A stretch of 18,515 nucleotides of DNA from Opitutaceae bacterium (GCA_025352845.1 JANXSC010000346.1:1-18515), one strand, 5' to 3'; positions 1 through 7,573 are shown, counted from the stretch's first letter. Notes: generated by a model not told the origin, from the letters alone. Translations and numbers: made by a program.

Positions 1-24
1 CGTCTGCAAGACAGACGCCCTACG
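1..24. repeat. Palindromic repeat (partial?) inside hrpA
   Basis: CGTCTG (1-6) and CAGACG (12-17) form a perfect 6-bp inverted repeat around CAAGA, followed by CCCTACG (18-24). If the palindrome is larger, the bases left of the window should read CGTAGGG. It lies in frame in the hrpA coding sequence, so it is translated. A similar GCGCCTACGTTC right flank follows the palindrome at 1868-1901. Confidence 0.45.
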
Positions 25-1368
25 TTCTTCGATCGCCCCGAGTTCGTCGAGCAGCGCATAGCCCGCGCGAATCGATTTCGCGGCGGGCATGTTGATGAAC
101 GGAAAGCGCTCGATGTCGCCGAGGCCAAACGCTTTCAGGCGCAGGATAACGTCGGCGAGATTCGCGCGCTGGATTTCCGGCTGCGTGAAACGCGGGCGCT
201 CGAGAAAATCTTTTTCCGAATAAAGCCGGATGCACACGCCGTCGGCCACACGGCCGCTGCGCCCCTTGCGTTGATCCGCGCTCGACTGCGAGACCGGCTC
301 GATCGGCAGCCGGCGCGTGCGAGCCTGCGGCGAGTAGCGGCTCAGCCGCGCGAGGCCGGTGTCGACCACGAAGCGGATGCCGGGAATCGTGAGCGAGGTT
401 TCCGCGATGTTGGTCGCGAGGACAATTTTGCGGCGCTGCGTCGGCGCGAAGACGCGTTGCTGCTCGGAATTCGAGAGGCGCCCGAACATTGGAATCACTT
501 CGCAGTCGCGCAGCCGGCGGCCGTCGAGGAGTTCGCCGAGTTCGCGGATATCGCGCTCGCTCGGGAGAAACACGAGCACATCGCCATCCGTGCTCTCGCG
601 CACGACGCGCTCCACGGCCTCGACCGCGCCGTCGATGTAGTGCAACGCCTCGGCGCGCGCCTCGCGTTCGTCGCCCTCCGCGGCATCGGAGCCGAGTTCG
701 TCGAGCGGCGCGTAGATCACCTCGACGGGATAGGTGCGGCCTTCGACCTGGATGATCGGCGCATCGTCGAAGGCTTTGCTAAACACCTCGGTGTCGATCG
801 TCGCCGAGGTGATGACGATCTTCAACTCGGGGCGTTTGTAACGCAGCGTGCGCAGATGCCCGAGGAGGAAGTCGATGTTGAGCGAGCGCTCGTGCGCCTC
901 GTCGATGATGATCGTGTCGTAGTCGCGGAGCAGCGGATCGCCCTGCACCTCGGCGAGCAACATGCCGTCGGTGAGAAACTTCACGACCGTGTCGCGCGTG
1001 GTCTCGTCGTTGAACCGGATTTTGCAGCCGACCTCGCGTCCCCACTGCACGCCGAGTTCCTCCGCGACGCGGCGCGAGACGGAGAGCGCGGCGACACGGC
1101 GCGGCTGCGTGCAGGCGATGCGGCCGTGCGAGCCGCGGCCCGCGGCGAGGCACATTTTCGGAATCTGGGTGGTTTTGCCGGAGCCGGTTTCGCCGGCGAG
1201 AATCACGACCTGGTTCGCCTGAATCGCCGCGGTGATCTCCTCGACGCGCGCGGTGATCGGCAGCTCGGGTGGAAACTCGAGGCGGAAGGGGAAAGGTCGA
1301 TCACGGTTCGGCGTCGGCACAAAGAGGCTTGAGCTTCGAGGCCCCAAACGGAATGACAACCCTTCCAT
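1..1368 (-). CDS. hrpA: ATP-dependent RNA helicase HrpA-like, DEAH box, N-terminal part (runs off the left edge)
   Basis: This is a superfamily 2 DEAH-box helicase, of which about 456 N-terminal residues are visible. Counting from the ATG at 1368, Walker A GETGSGKT is at residues 59-66, motif II DEAH at 156-159, motif III SAT at 188-190 and motif VI QRKGRSGR at 366-373. The stretch following motif VI (DGVCIRLYSEKDF) is typical of HrpA rather than HrpB. HrpA proteins unwind RNA and act on translating ribosomes; that role is known for the family, not shown here. The start is uncertain: ATG at 1368 shares its CATG with the ATG of the divergent gene, and an in-frame GTG at 1320 lies closer to the conserved region (FPPELPITARVEEI) and would leave a 46-bp gap. 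Neither has a ribosome-binding site. The last visible codons contain a perfect palindrome (1-17) encoding ERRASVLQT-like sequence, possibly an insertion in a variable loop. Confidence 0.88.
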   Translation of the reverse strand, partial: MEGLSFRLGPRSSSLFVPTPNRDRPFPFRLEFPPELPITARVEEITAAIQANQVVILAGETGSGKTTQIPKMCLAAGRGSHGRIACTQPRRVAALSVSRRVAEELGVQWGREVGCKIRFNDETTRDTVVKFLTDGMLLAEVQGDPLLRDYDTIIIDEAHERSLNIDFLLGHLRTLRYKRPELKIVITSATIDTEVFSKAFDDAPIIQVEGRTYPVEVIYAPLDELGSDAAEGDEREARAEALHYIDGAVEAVERVVRESTDGDVLVFLPSERDIRELGELLDGRRLRDCEVIPMFGRLSNSEQQRVFAPTQRRKIVLATNIAETSLTIPGIRFVVDTGLARLSRYSPQARTRRLPIEPVSQSSADQRKGRSGRVADGVCIRLYSEKDFLERPRFTQPEIQRANLADVILRLKAFGLGDIERFPFINMPAAKSIRAGYALLDELGAIEERRASVLQT

Positions 1369-1870
1369 GCAACCACCGCCTCTGCTGCCGGAAAAAATCT
1401 TGGCCCGCGTCGAACGCGTCGGCCGGCTCCACGGCGGCTGCGTGCTCTACGTCGCGGGCGTCTTCGCCCTGCTGAGCGCGACGGGCGGAGATACCCTCGG
1501 CGCGATCGTCGGGCTGGCCGTCGCCGGGGCGGGCGCCATCGAGCATCACGGTGCGGCGATGCTAGGGCAGCGTGACGCGCGCGGCGTGAGCTGGCTGGTC
1601 GGCAGCCAAGTCTGCCTGTTTGCCGCCATCGCCGTCTATTGCGCGGTGCGGCTGGCGCATATCGAGTTACCGCCGATCCCCGCCGAGCTGCGCCCGATCC
1701 TTGAAATTAATGCCGCGCAAGTCGGCCTGACCGTGGAGGAGTTTGTGCCGATGATCTACCGCCTCATGCTGAAACTAGTGCTCGGCCTCTCCGTGCTCTA
1801 CCAAGGCGGGCTCGGGCTCTATTATTTTTCCAAGCGCCACGCGATCGCGCAGGCGCTCGGCGACGAATAG
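1367..1870 (+). CDS. Small multi-pass membrane protein of unknown function
   Basis: This 167-residue protein is not recognised as a named family. It has about four hydrophobic segments, near residues 23-38, 43-60, 74-95 and 131-154, with a short polar loop rich in proline and glutamate (LPPIPAELRPILEIN) between the third and fourth. The N-terminus MQPPPLLPEKILARVERVGR is basic and should be cytoplasmic, and the C-terminus (SKRHAIAQALGDE) is polar. The ATG at 1367 is preferred because it opens just before the amphipathic N-terminal helix; the frame continues upstream but overlaps the opposite-strand helicase. No Shine-Dalgarno sequence precedes it. The TAG stop forms the first three bases of a palindrome that separates this gene from the sulfite-oxidase-like gene 42 bp downstream, with which it may be co-transcribed. 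Confidence 0.75.
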   Translation: MQPPPLLPEKILARVERVGRLHGGCVLYVAGVFALLSATGGDTLGAIVGLAVAGAGAIEHHGAAMLGQRDARGVSWLVGSQVCLFAAIAVYCAVRLAHIELPPIPAELRPILEINAAQVGLTVEEFVPMIYRLMLKLVLGLSVLYQGGLGLYYFSKRHAIAQALGDE

Positions 1871-1901
1871 GCGGCGCTTGCGCGGCGGCGCGCAGCGCCT
1901 A
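1868..1901. repeat. Imperfect GC-rich palindrome overlapping a stop codon
   Basis: TAGGCG (1868-1873) pairs with CGCCTA (1896-1901), and with small bulges the stem extends inward through CT/AG and GCGC/GCGC. The first three bases are the TAG stop of the membrane-protein gene. No T-run follows, so it is not a classical terminator; it looks like an intergenic REP-like palindrome that could affect mRNA stability. Confidence 0.45.
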
Positions 1902-1912
1902 CGTTCCGCGCC

Positions 1913-2554
1913 ATGTCGAAGGAGCGCTACATCGAGGCGAAACAGAAATGGGCGGAGAAACAAAAAGCCCGCGGTGTGGCCGCGCATGCGGTCGCATCGC
2001 AGGATCGCCTGCCGCCCGGCCAGAAACTCACGACCGGTTTTCCCGTCCTCGACCTCGGCGTGCATCCGGCCATCGCGCACGCGGACTGGCGGCTAAAGCT
2101 CGACGGCCTCGTTGAAAAACCCACGACGCTCTCGTGGGATCAATTTCACGCGTTGCCGCAGGTCGAGGATGTGAGCGACTTCCACTGCGTGACGACGTGG
2201 AGCAAATACGACTGCCGCTGGGGCGGCGTCGCCTTCACCACGCTCTACGAACTCGCGCAACCCAAGCCCGAGGCGAAGTTCGTCTACTTCACGGGCTACG
2301 ACGGCTACTCGACCAACGTCGCCCTCGCCGCGTGTCTCGACGACGATGTGCTCGTCGCCACGAGTTTCGACGGCGCCCCGATTTCGCTCGAGCACGGCGG
2401 CCACGCCCGCGTGATCATCCCGAAACTCTACGCGTGGAAGGGATCGAAATTTGTCAGTGGCATCACGTTTCTAGCCGAGGACAAACTCGGCTTCTGGGAA
2501 GTCCGCGGCTACTCAAACACCGCCGATCCTTGGACCGAGGATCGCTACGCGTGA
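1913..2554 (+). CDS. Sulfite-oxidase-like molybdopterin-dependent oxidoreductase
   Basis: This 213-residue protein matches the oxidoreductase molybdopterin-binding (sulfite oxidase / YuiH-type) fold. Cys92 in DFHCVTTWSKYDCRWGGV is in the position of the conserved cysteine that ligates molybdenum in this superfamily. The GGHARVIIPKLYAWKGSKFV segment (162-181) and the C-terminal FWEVRGYSNTADPWTEDRY (194-212) are typical of the short cytoplasmic members. There is no signal or Tat peptide and no haem domain, so it is probably a cytoplasmic single-domain enzyme; its substrate and electron acceptor are unknown. The MobA-like gene at 5664-6269 could supply molybdenum cofactor maturation, but it is on the other strand and not in the same operon. 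The gene converges with vapC, leaving a 12-bp gap. Confidence 0.85.
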   Translation: MSKERYIEAKQKWAEKQKARGVAAHAVASQDRLPPGQKLTTGFPVLDLGVHPAIAHADWRLKLDGLVEKPTTLSWDQFHALPQVEDVSDFHCVTTWSKYDCRWGGVAFTTLYELAQPKPEAKFVYFTGYDGYSTNVALAACLDDDVLVATSFDGAPISLEHGGHARVIIPKLYAWKGSKFVSGITFLAEDKLGFWEVRGYSNTADPWTEDRYA

Positions 2555-2566
2555 GGGGGAGAGATG

Positions 2567-2959
2567 CTACCAGCCCTCGACCGCCAAGCCCTCGACGCGG
2601 GCAAACTCCGCGAGATTTCCCGAAATCAGTTTGAAACCGTGCGCCAGCGCCTGACCGGCGAGCAGCACGTCAGACGGGCCGATGGCGCGCCCCTGTTTTT
2701 CAAGCGTCGCGCGGACCGATCCCGCCCTCCGCGCCGCCTCGGCGTCCAGCGACAGCACATGCACGCTCGCAAGAAACCGCGCCACCTTCGCCCCCTCCTT
2801 CTGCGGTTCGCGGCATTTCGCCACGCCCACCGACAATTCATAAACCGTCACGGTCGAGACGCGGCACTCGTCCGGCGGGAGCGAGGAAAGTTTCGCCACC
2901 GCATTTTCCCAGCCTCGCATCGCCGCGATGCAAGTGTGCGTGTCGAGCAGGTATTTCAC
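2567..2959 (-). CDS. vapC: VapC-type PIN-domain ribonuclease toxin
   Basis: This 130-residue PIN-domain protein is the toxin of a VapBC module. It begins (V)KYLLDTHTC, placing the first catalytic acid at Asp6; the others are Glu41 in VYELSVG and Asp97 in GPSDVLLAGQA, and the family's C-terminal SGN-EF-RV-GL motif is present (113-124). Family members are Mg2+-dependent endoribonucleases that cleave tRNA or rRNA and stop translation. The GTG start at 2959 overlaps the vapB TGA (GTGA), which indicates coupled translation and fixes the start; a longer frame opens up to 3214 but would run antiparallel-frame through vapB and has no PIN homology. All catalytic acids visible to the eye are intact, so the toxin is probably functional. 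Confidence 0.93.
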   Translation of the reverse strand: MKYLLDTHTCIAAMRGWENAVAKLSSLPPDECRVSTVTVYELSVGVAKCREPQKEGAKVARFLASVHVLSLDAEAARRAGSVRATLEKQGRAIGPSDVLLAGQALAHGFKLISGNLAEFARVEGLAVEGW

Positions 2960-3195
2960 GGCGCGTCGAGGGCCACGCGCGCGGGTGCCTTGCCCTGCGG
3001 AGGACGCACGAAGGCGCGGTCGTCGATGCGAATCATGCGCCAGAGATCGCGCGGCCACGCGCGGCCCTTGATCGGCTCCAGCACGACTGCTTCGCCTTCG
3101 CGGCGAACGAAAACCTCCTTGCCGGAAAATCGAAACGCCTTCGGCAGGCGCACGGCCTGGGAGCGACCGTTGGCAAAAACTTTGGCGGTAGGCAT
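2956..3195 (-). CDS. vapB: VapB-type AbrB-family antitoxin
   Basis: This 79-residue protein starts MPTAKVFANGRSQAVRLPKAFRF, the standard swapped-hairpin AbrB/SpoVT DNA-binding domain of VapB antitoxins (residues 1-45, including the GRSQAVRLPK core and EVFVRREGEAVVLEP). The C-terminal half, with RDLWRMI and a Pro/Ala-rich tail, would wrap around and inhibit VapC. VapB proteins also bind their own promoter, with VapC as co-repressor. A 12-bp perfect palindrome, TGGTCTAGACCA (3195-3206), overlaps the start codon and is the obvious operator candidate. There is no Shine-Dalgarno sequence. The gene lies 59 bp downstream of the TIR-TPR gene on the same strand, so read-through from that gene is possible. 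Confidence 0.93.
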   Translation of the reverse strand: MPTAKVFANGRSQAVRLPKAFRFSGKEVFVRREGEAVVLEPIKGRAWPRDLWRMIRIDDRAFVRPPQGKAPARVALDAP

Positions 3196-3206
3196 GGTCT
3201 AGACCA
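3195..3206. promoter_or_regulatory. Candidate VapB operator
   Basis: TGGTCTAGACCA is a perfect 12-bp palindrome that includes the first base of the vapB start codon. VapBC systems are autoregulated through palindromes in this position. The assignment rests on position and symmetry only. Confidence 0.5.
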
Positions 3207-3254
3207 CAGGCCAAGACAGACTCCCGGTCAAGTTCGCGCGACTCGCGCCGTCCT

Positions 3255-5609
3255 TCACAGCGGCTTCGCCGATTTCAGAATCTCCTCGAACCGCGGGTCG
3301 TCCATCAGCCGCGACCAAATGGGGTCGAGGCGGATTTCGTTGGGAGTCGTCCCACCATAGCCGCCGAGGTAGTCGCGCAAAACGCCCAGGGCCTCCGCGC
3401 GCCGGTCGCAGGTGACCAACAATCGGCCATAGACGAACCGCTGGCTCTCGGCCGTAAACGCATCCAGCTTGATCTGGGCGGCCATGGCAGCCTCCGCTTC
3501 GCGCAGCGCGACCTCCTTGCGCCCTGCCAACGCCTCGGCCCGGGCGAGGTCCATCTGAACCACCGGCTGCTGCCGCGCGCCCCAGAGCCGGCCGCGATAA
3601 TAGGTTATGGCCTCGTCCGCGAATCGGCGCGCATCCTCCGGCCGGTTCTGGAGCCAAGCGATCTGGGCCCGGTGGAGCGCCACCGGCTCGCTCACCACGC
3701 CACCCAATCCCCGCACCGTTTCCAAACGAGGATCCGCCAGCGCGCGGTCCGCCGCCGCGAGGTCGCCGAAGGTGAACGCGAGCTGGTAAGCCTTCTTGAG
3801 ACCGTGCGGATCGTTGGGGGCGGGCGGCAGTGCCATCCAGTTCCGCCGATAGCCGGCGAGATCCCCGTCGAGTTCAAATTGGGCGCCAATCCGAAAGGTT
3901 TGAACCAAGGCGTCAGTCGCCACCAGCGAACGGTAACGCTCCGCGAGGGCCACCACCTGACGGTGGCGCCGCAGGAATCGGGTCGTTTCGATCAGCGTGT
4001 AAATGCCGCGGGCGTCGTGAGGATTGAGGTCGGCAGAGCGTTCCAGCCGGGCCAGCGCAGCCGGCGTCCCGCCGAGCCGCCGGTGCGCGAGCGCAATGCG
4101 GTAGTGCAGTTGCGCGTCGTTGGGCAGGCCGGCCTCGGCAGCATGATAGTGGGCGAGCGCCTTCACCCAGTCGTTGTTGCAAGTGTATTCAAAGGAGCCC
4201 TGCGCCATGAGCACCTCGGGGGAGCCGGGCGCGAGGCGTTGCGCCGCTTCGAGCGCGGCCAGCGACCGGGTCCGCCGGGCCGGCGTCGCATCGAGCGCGG
4301 CGAACCAGAACATCAGGCCGTTGAGCATCGACGCTTGCACGTGTGCCAGCGTAAATCCCGGATCCAGCACGATGGCCTGGTCATACAGGGCCAGCACCCG
4401 TTCGTGTTCCTCCCGGGAAGAACCGATCTGGAGGGGTTGCTCCAGCACGCGCGCGCGCAGGTAGAGATCGAAGGCCGCCTGGTTTTCGGTCGGGCGGCGG
4501 GCCAGCAGCGTGCGCTCGCCGGCGGTCAGGCTGGCCTTGAGGGCGGTGGCGATTTCCTGCGTAAGCGAGGCCTGGATGGAGAACACATCGGTCAGCTCCT
4601 TGTTATACGTTTCCGCCCAGAGGTGGTCGTCGGTGCGAGCGTCGATGAGCTGGACGTTGATGCGCACCCGGTTGCCCGCGCGCTGCACACTGCCCTCCAG
4701 CACGGTCGCGACGCCGAGCTCGGTGGCAATCTTGCGGAGGTTGCGCGCGGAGGTGTCGCGGTAGGCGAGCACGGAGGTGCGCGAGATGACCTTCAGGTCG
4801 CGGACTTTGGCGAGCGCGGTGATGAGGTCGTCGTGCATGCCGTCGGCGAAAAATTCGTTGTCCTTGTCCGGACTCAGGTTGGCGAACGGGAGGACGGCGA
4901 TGGATTTGGCGGGGGCGGTGGGTGCGGCGGATTTTTCAGGGGTGGGCGGGCGCGGCCCGGCACCCGCATTCGGTGTCGGAGCCGGCGTCGATTCTGGTGC
5001 GCGTCGCCCGACGACGACCACGACCGCGATGACGATTGCAGCGATGGCCGCGGCCCATGCCGCCGCAGGGACGCGGCGGCCCACCGGCTGAGATAGCGCA
5101 GGCGGCCCGCCTGTATTGGGCGAGACGGCAGGCGGAGACGCCGGCGTTACTTTCGCGGCCGCTCCGCGCGGCGCTTCGAGGAGGCGCTTCACCTGCGCGG
5201 CGAATTGCGGCGTGGCGCGGCCCTGCGGAAGGCGCGTCCACTGCACGCGCATGAACTCCTCCGGCACGAGCGCGGCGGACTCGGCGGTGTCGTCGATCAC
5301 GACGGGGACGAGAAACGGGATGCCCGCCGCCATGTCGTGCGTGCGCTCGGCGGCGAGTTTCCATTCGCGCCGGAAGTAGCCCTCGCCACGAGTCTGCGTG
5401 TTGGCCGAGACGACGGGGATGAGCAGCGCGCAGGTGCGAATCTGGCTGCGGATTTTCCCATCCCACGCCTCGCCGCCGGCCAGTTCGTTTTGGTCGAACC
5501 ACACCTCAAGCCCGTGGCTGCGCAACGCCTCCGCAAGCCGGTCCGCCGCGACGGTGTCCTGACGCGCGTAGCTGATGAAGATGGCGGCGTTGGGGCTGGG
5601 GGCGGACAC
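3255..5609 (-). CDS. TIR-domain membrane protein with FlgO-like domain and TPR repeats
   Basis: This 784-residue multidomain protein has an N-terminal TIR domain (about residues 7-145; AIFISYARQD, EVWFDQNEL, LLIPVVSANT). Glu82 in FRREWK is in about the place of the catalytic glutamate of NAD-cleaving TIR domains. A Pro/Ala-rich linker follows, then one transmembrane segment (about 180-201), another Pro/Thr-rich linker, and a FlgO/TolB-N-like domain (about 235-360; SIAVLPFANLSPDKDNEFFADGMHDDLITAL, VLEGSVQRAGNRVRINVQLIDARTD). The rest, about 370-784, is helical and TPR-like. FlgO-TPR fusions with cytoplasmic input domains are common in some Verrucomicrobiota and Proteobacteria, but their function is poorly known. 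Here the TIR side should be cytoplasmic and the TPR side extracytoplasmic. The start is a GTG at 5609, directly before SAPSPNAAIFISYARQD, with no usable alternative upstream. Signalling or defence is inference. Confidence 0.87.
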   Translation of the reverse strand: MSAPSPNAAIFISYARQDTVAADRLAEALRSHGLEVWFDQNELAGGEAWDGKIRSQIRTCALLIPVVSANTQTRGEGYFRREWKLAAERTHDMAAGIPFLVPVVIDDTAESAALVPEEFMRVQWTRLPQGRATPQFAAQVKRLLEAPRGAAAKVTPASPPAVSPNTGGPPALSQPVGRRVPAAAWAAAIAAIVIAVVVVVGRRAPESTPAPTPNAGAGPRPPTPEKSAAPTAPAKSIAVLPFANLSPDKDNEFFADGMHDDLITALAKVRDLKVISRTSVLAYRDTSARNLRKIATELGVATVLEGSVQRAGNRVRINVQLIDARTDDHLWAETYNKELTDVFSIQASLTQEIATALKASLTAGERTLLARRPTENQAAFDLYLRARVLEQPLQIGSSREEHERVLALYDQAIVLDPGFTLAHVQASMLNGLMFWFAALDATPARRTRSLAALEAAQRLAPGSPEVLMAQGSFEYTCNNDWVKALAHYHAAEAGLPNDAQLHYRIALAHRRLGGTPAALARLERSADLNPHDARGIYTLIETTRFLRRHRQVVALAERYRSLVATDALVQTFRIGAQFELDGDLAGYRRNWMALPPAPNDPHGLKKAYQLAFTFGDLAAADRALADPRLETVRGLGGVVSEPVALHRAQIAWLQNRPEDARRFADEAITYYRGRLWGARQQPVVQMDLARAEALAGRKEVALREAEAAMAAQIKLDAFTAESQRFVYGRLLVTCDRRAEALGVLRDYLGGYGGTTPNEIRLDPIWSRLMDDPRFEEILKSAKPL

Positions 5610-5663
5610 GAGTGGAGCGACGGCTAGGAGTGACGGTGGGGCGGCGAGCTGACGAGCAGAAAT

Positions 5664-6269
5664 CTATTCGCGACGCGGCAACGATGCAGGCGCGTTCCAG
5701 TTCTCGAATCGCAGAGTCTCAGCGGCGGTGATTTCGCGCACGTGCATTTTTCCCGCGGCGACGGCGGCGGACAAAAATTGCTGGAGCGAGAATTCGCCGC
5801 GCGCGAGTGCAGCGGCGGCGGGTTGCGCCAGCTCGCGGGGATAAATCGCGGCGAGGGGCTCGAAGAATTTTTCGCAGCCGGCGTGGCGGCCCACGCAGCC
5901 GACGGCAGGCGCGCACTCGGCGACGAGCGACGCAAACCAGCCTGCGTTCATTTTCGGCAGATCGATCGCGAGGACGGCGAGGTGCGGGTGCGCGGCGCGG
6001 ACGAGCGCGGCGGAGAGGCCGGCGAGCGGGCCAGCGTCGGGCGTGGAATCGCGCACGATGGCGGTGAAATTTTTTGCAACCTCGGGCTCATGGGCCCACG
6101 GCTGATCGGCGCGCGCGGAAAGGAATATTTCCGTCGCGCCCGCCCGCACGAGCACATCGCGTTGGCGCCGCCAGAGCGGCGTGCCGTCAATTTCGAGCAG
6201 CGCCTTGTCGCGGCCCATCCGGGTCGAGCGCCCGGCGGCGAGGAGGACGGCGGAGAGACCAGGCGTCAC
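5664..6269 (-). CDS. mobA: MobA-like molybdenum cofactor guanylyltransferase / NTP transferase
   Basis: This 201-residue protein has the nucleotidyltransferase signature VLLAAGRSTRMGRDKALLEIDG (8-29), in which LAAGxSxRMGxxK binds the nucleotide. PDAGPLAGLSAAL (77-89) and AIDLPKM (101-107; Asp103 as likely metal ligand) follow, and FENWNAP (188-194) corresponds to the F-N-N-TP ending of MobA proteins. MobA adds GMP to molybdopterin to make the guanine dinucleotide cofactor; related MocA enzymes use CTP, and the sequence alone does not separate the two firmly. The GTG start at 6269 overlaps the symporter's TGA by four bases (GTGA), so the two genes are co-translated. The TAG stop is followed by 54 bp with no gene before the TIR gene start. 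Confidence 0.85.
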   Translation of the reverse strand: MTPGLSAVLLAAGRSTRMGRDKALLEIDGTPLWRRQRDVLVRAGATEIFLSARADQPWAHEPEVAKNFTAIVRDSTPDAGPLAGLSAALVRAAHPHLAVLAIDLPKMNAGWFASLVAECAPAVGCVGRHAGCEKFFEPLAAIYPRELAQPAAAALARGEFSLQQFLSAAVAAGKMHVREITAAETLRFENWNAPASLPRRE

Positions 6270-7573
6270 GCAGGCTTGTCGCCGAATTCCCGCTGCGCCT
6301 TCGCGTCGTCGAACTCGCCCTCCCAGCGCGCGACGACGACGCTCGCGAGGCAGTTGCCGAGGACGTTTACCGAGGTGCGCGCCATATCGAGGAGGGCGTC
6401 GACGCCAAGGATGAGAAACGCGCCCGCGACCGGAAGTTTGAAGGATTCGAGCGCGGCGACGAGCACGACAAACGAGGCGCGCGGCACGGCGGCCACGCCC
6501 TTTGAGGTGAGCATGAGCATCAGCATCATCGTGATTTGCTGGCCGAGGCTGAAATGGATACCGGTCGTCGCTTCGGCCGCCTGCGCCACGAAGACCGACG
6601 CAACCGCGAGGTGCAGCGTCGACCCATCGAGATTAAACGAATAACCCGCCGGCAACACAAAGCCCACGATGCCGCGCGGCACGCCGAGACGTTCCATCAA
6701 CTCGAAAGCCTTCGGCAGCGCGGCCTCGCTGTTGGCCGTCGTAAACGCGAGGATGAATGGCTCGCGCACCGCCCGCACAAACGGTTTCAGCGGCACCTTT
6801 GCGATCCAGATGACGACGCCGAGCACGCACACGACAAACACCACCAGCGCCGCGTAGAGCGTGAGAACGAGTTTCCCGAGCACGATGATCGAGCCGAGGC
6901 CCTGCTGGCCGACCGTCACGGCGATCGCGGCGCCGACGCCGAAGGGGGCGAACTTCATGATGATGCCGGCGAACTTGAACATCACACCGGTAAGGCTCGC
7001 GCAGAAATTGAAGACGGGCTTGCCCGCATCGCCGGCCGCGATCACCGCCATCGCGAACAACACGGCGAAGGCGACGATCTGGAGCACGTCATTCTTGGCC
7101 ATCGCCTCAATGATGCTCGTGGGAAAAATATGGAGGATAATCTCGGGCAGCGTCTGCGGCTTCGCGAGACTGGCGACACTCCCCGCCTCCGCGGGCAACA
7201 CGACACCCGCACCGGGCTGCGCGAGATTCACCGCCAACAACCCCACGACGAGCGCGAATGTCGTCACGATCTCGAAATAGAGCAGCGCCTTCCAGCCGAT
7301 CCGGCTGGCCTTCTTCATATCGCCCGTGCCCGCGAAGCCCTGCACCACGCTGGCGAAAATCAGCGGCGCGATCATCGCCTTGATCAGGTGGAGAAACACG
7401 TCCCGAGGAACCTTCATCCACACATCCCAGTCTTTGCGCGCCTCGACCTCCATCGTGCTCATCCACCACCCGACGAGGCAGCCGACGATCAGGCCGAGGA
7501 CGATCTGTTGGGTGAGACTGGGGCGATACCAAGCCTTGGGAGCGGACGCGGGGGCCGGAGAAGCGGAGTCCAT
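6266..7573 (-). CDS. Dicarboxylate/amino acid:cation symporter (DAACS family)
   Basis: This 435-residue secondary transporter belongs to the SDF/DAACS family (GltP/DctA-like). It carries the re-entrant serine-rich-type motif as AFTTANSEAALP and the family signature PAGYSFNLDGSTLHLAVASVF, a variant of the usual N-M-D-G-T motif with Leu and Ser. Many hydrophobic segments fit the eight-helix, two-hairpin fold, and the length is typical. The substrate (C4-dicarboxylate, glutamate or another amino acid) and the coupling ion (Na+ or H+) cannot be assigned by eye. The ATG at 7573 is followed by a short Ala/Pro/Ser-rich tail and then SLTQQIVLGLIVGCLVGWW, the usual first helix. The gene overlaps mobA by four bases at its 3' end. 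A repeat element lies 65 bp upstream, so its promoter is probably within 7574-7638 or in the element. Confidence 0.93.
   Translation of the reverse strand: MDSASPAPASAPKAWYRPSLTQQIVLGLIVGCLVGWWMSTMEVEARKDWDVWMKVPRDVFLHLIKAMIAPLIFASVVQGFAGTGDMKKASRIGWKALLYFEIVTTFALVVGLLAVNLAQPGAGVVLPAEAGSVASLAKPQTLPEIILHIFPTSIIEAMAKNDVLQIVAFAVLFAMAVIAAGDAGKPVFNFCASLTGVMFKFAGIIMKFAPFGVGAAIAVTVGQQGLGSIIVLGKLVLTLYAALVVFVVCVLGVVIWIAKVPLKPFVRAVREPFILAFTTANSEAALPKAFELMERLGVPRGIVGFVLPAGYSFNLDGSTLHLAVASVFVAQAAEATTGIHFSLGQQITMMLMLMLTSKGVAAVPRASFVVLVAALESFKLPVAGAFLILGVDALLDMARTSVNVLGNCLASVVVARWEGEFDDAKAQREFGDKPA

Noticed and set aside
271..1332. A 353-codon open frame on the plus strand
   Set aside because: It lies antisense to hrpA, whose helicase motifs are intact; the Arg/Ala/Asp-rich product is a GC-codon shadow.
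2567..3214. A longer vapC reading frame starting at 3214
   Set aside because: The upstream 85 codons overlap vapB in another frame and show no PIN-like sequence; the GTG at 2959 with GTGA overlap is the normal vapBC arrangement.
3672..5096. A 474-codon open frame on the plus strand
   Set aside because: It is antisense to the TIR-FlgO-TPR gene and has no domain-like sequence.
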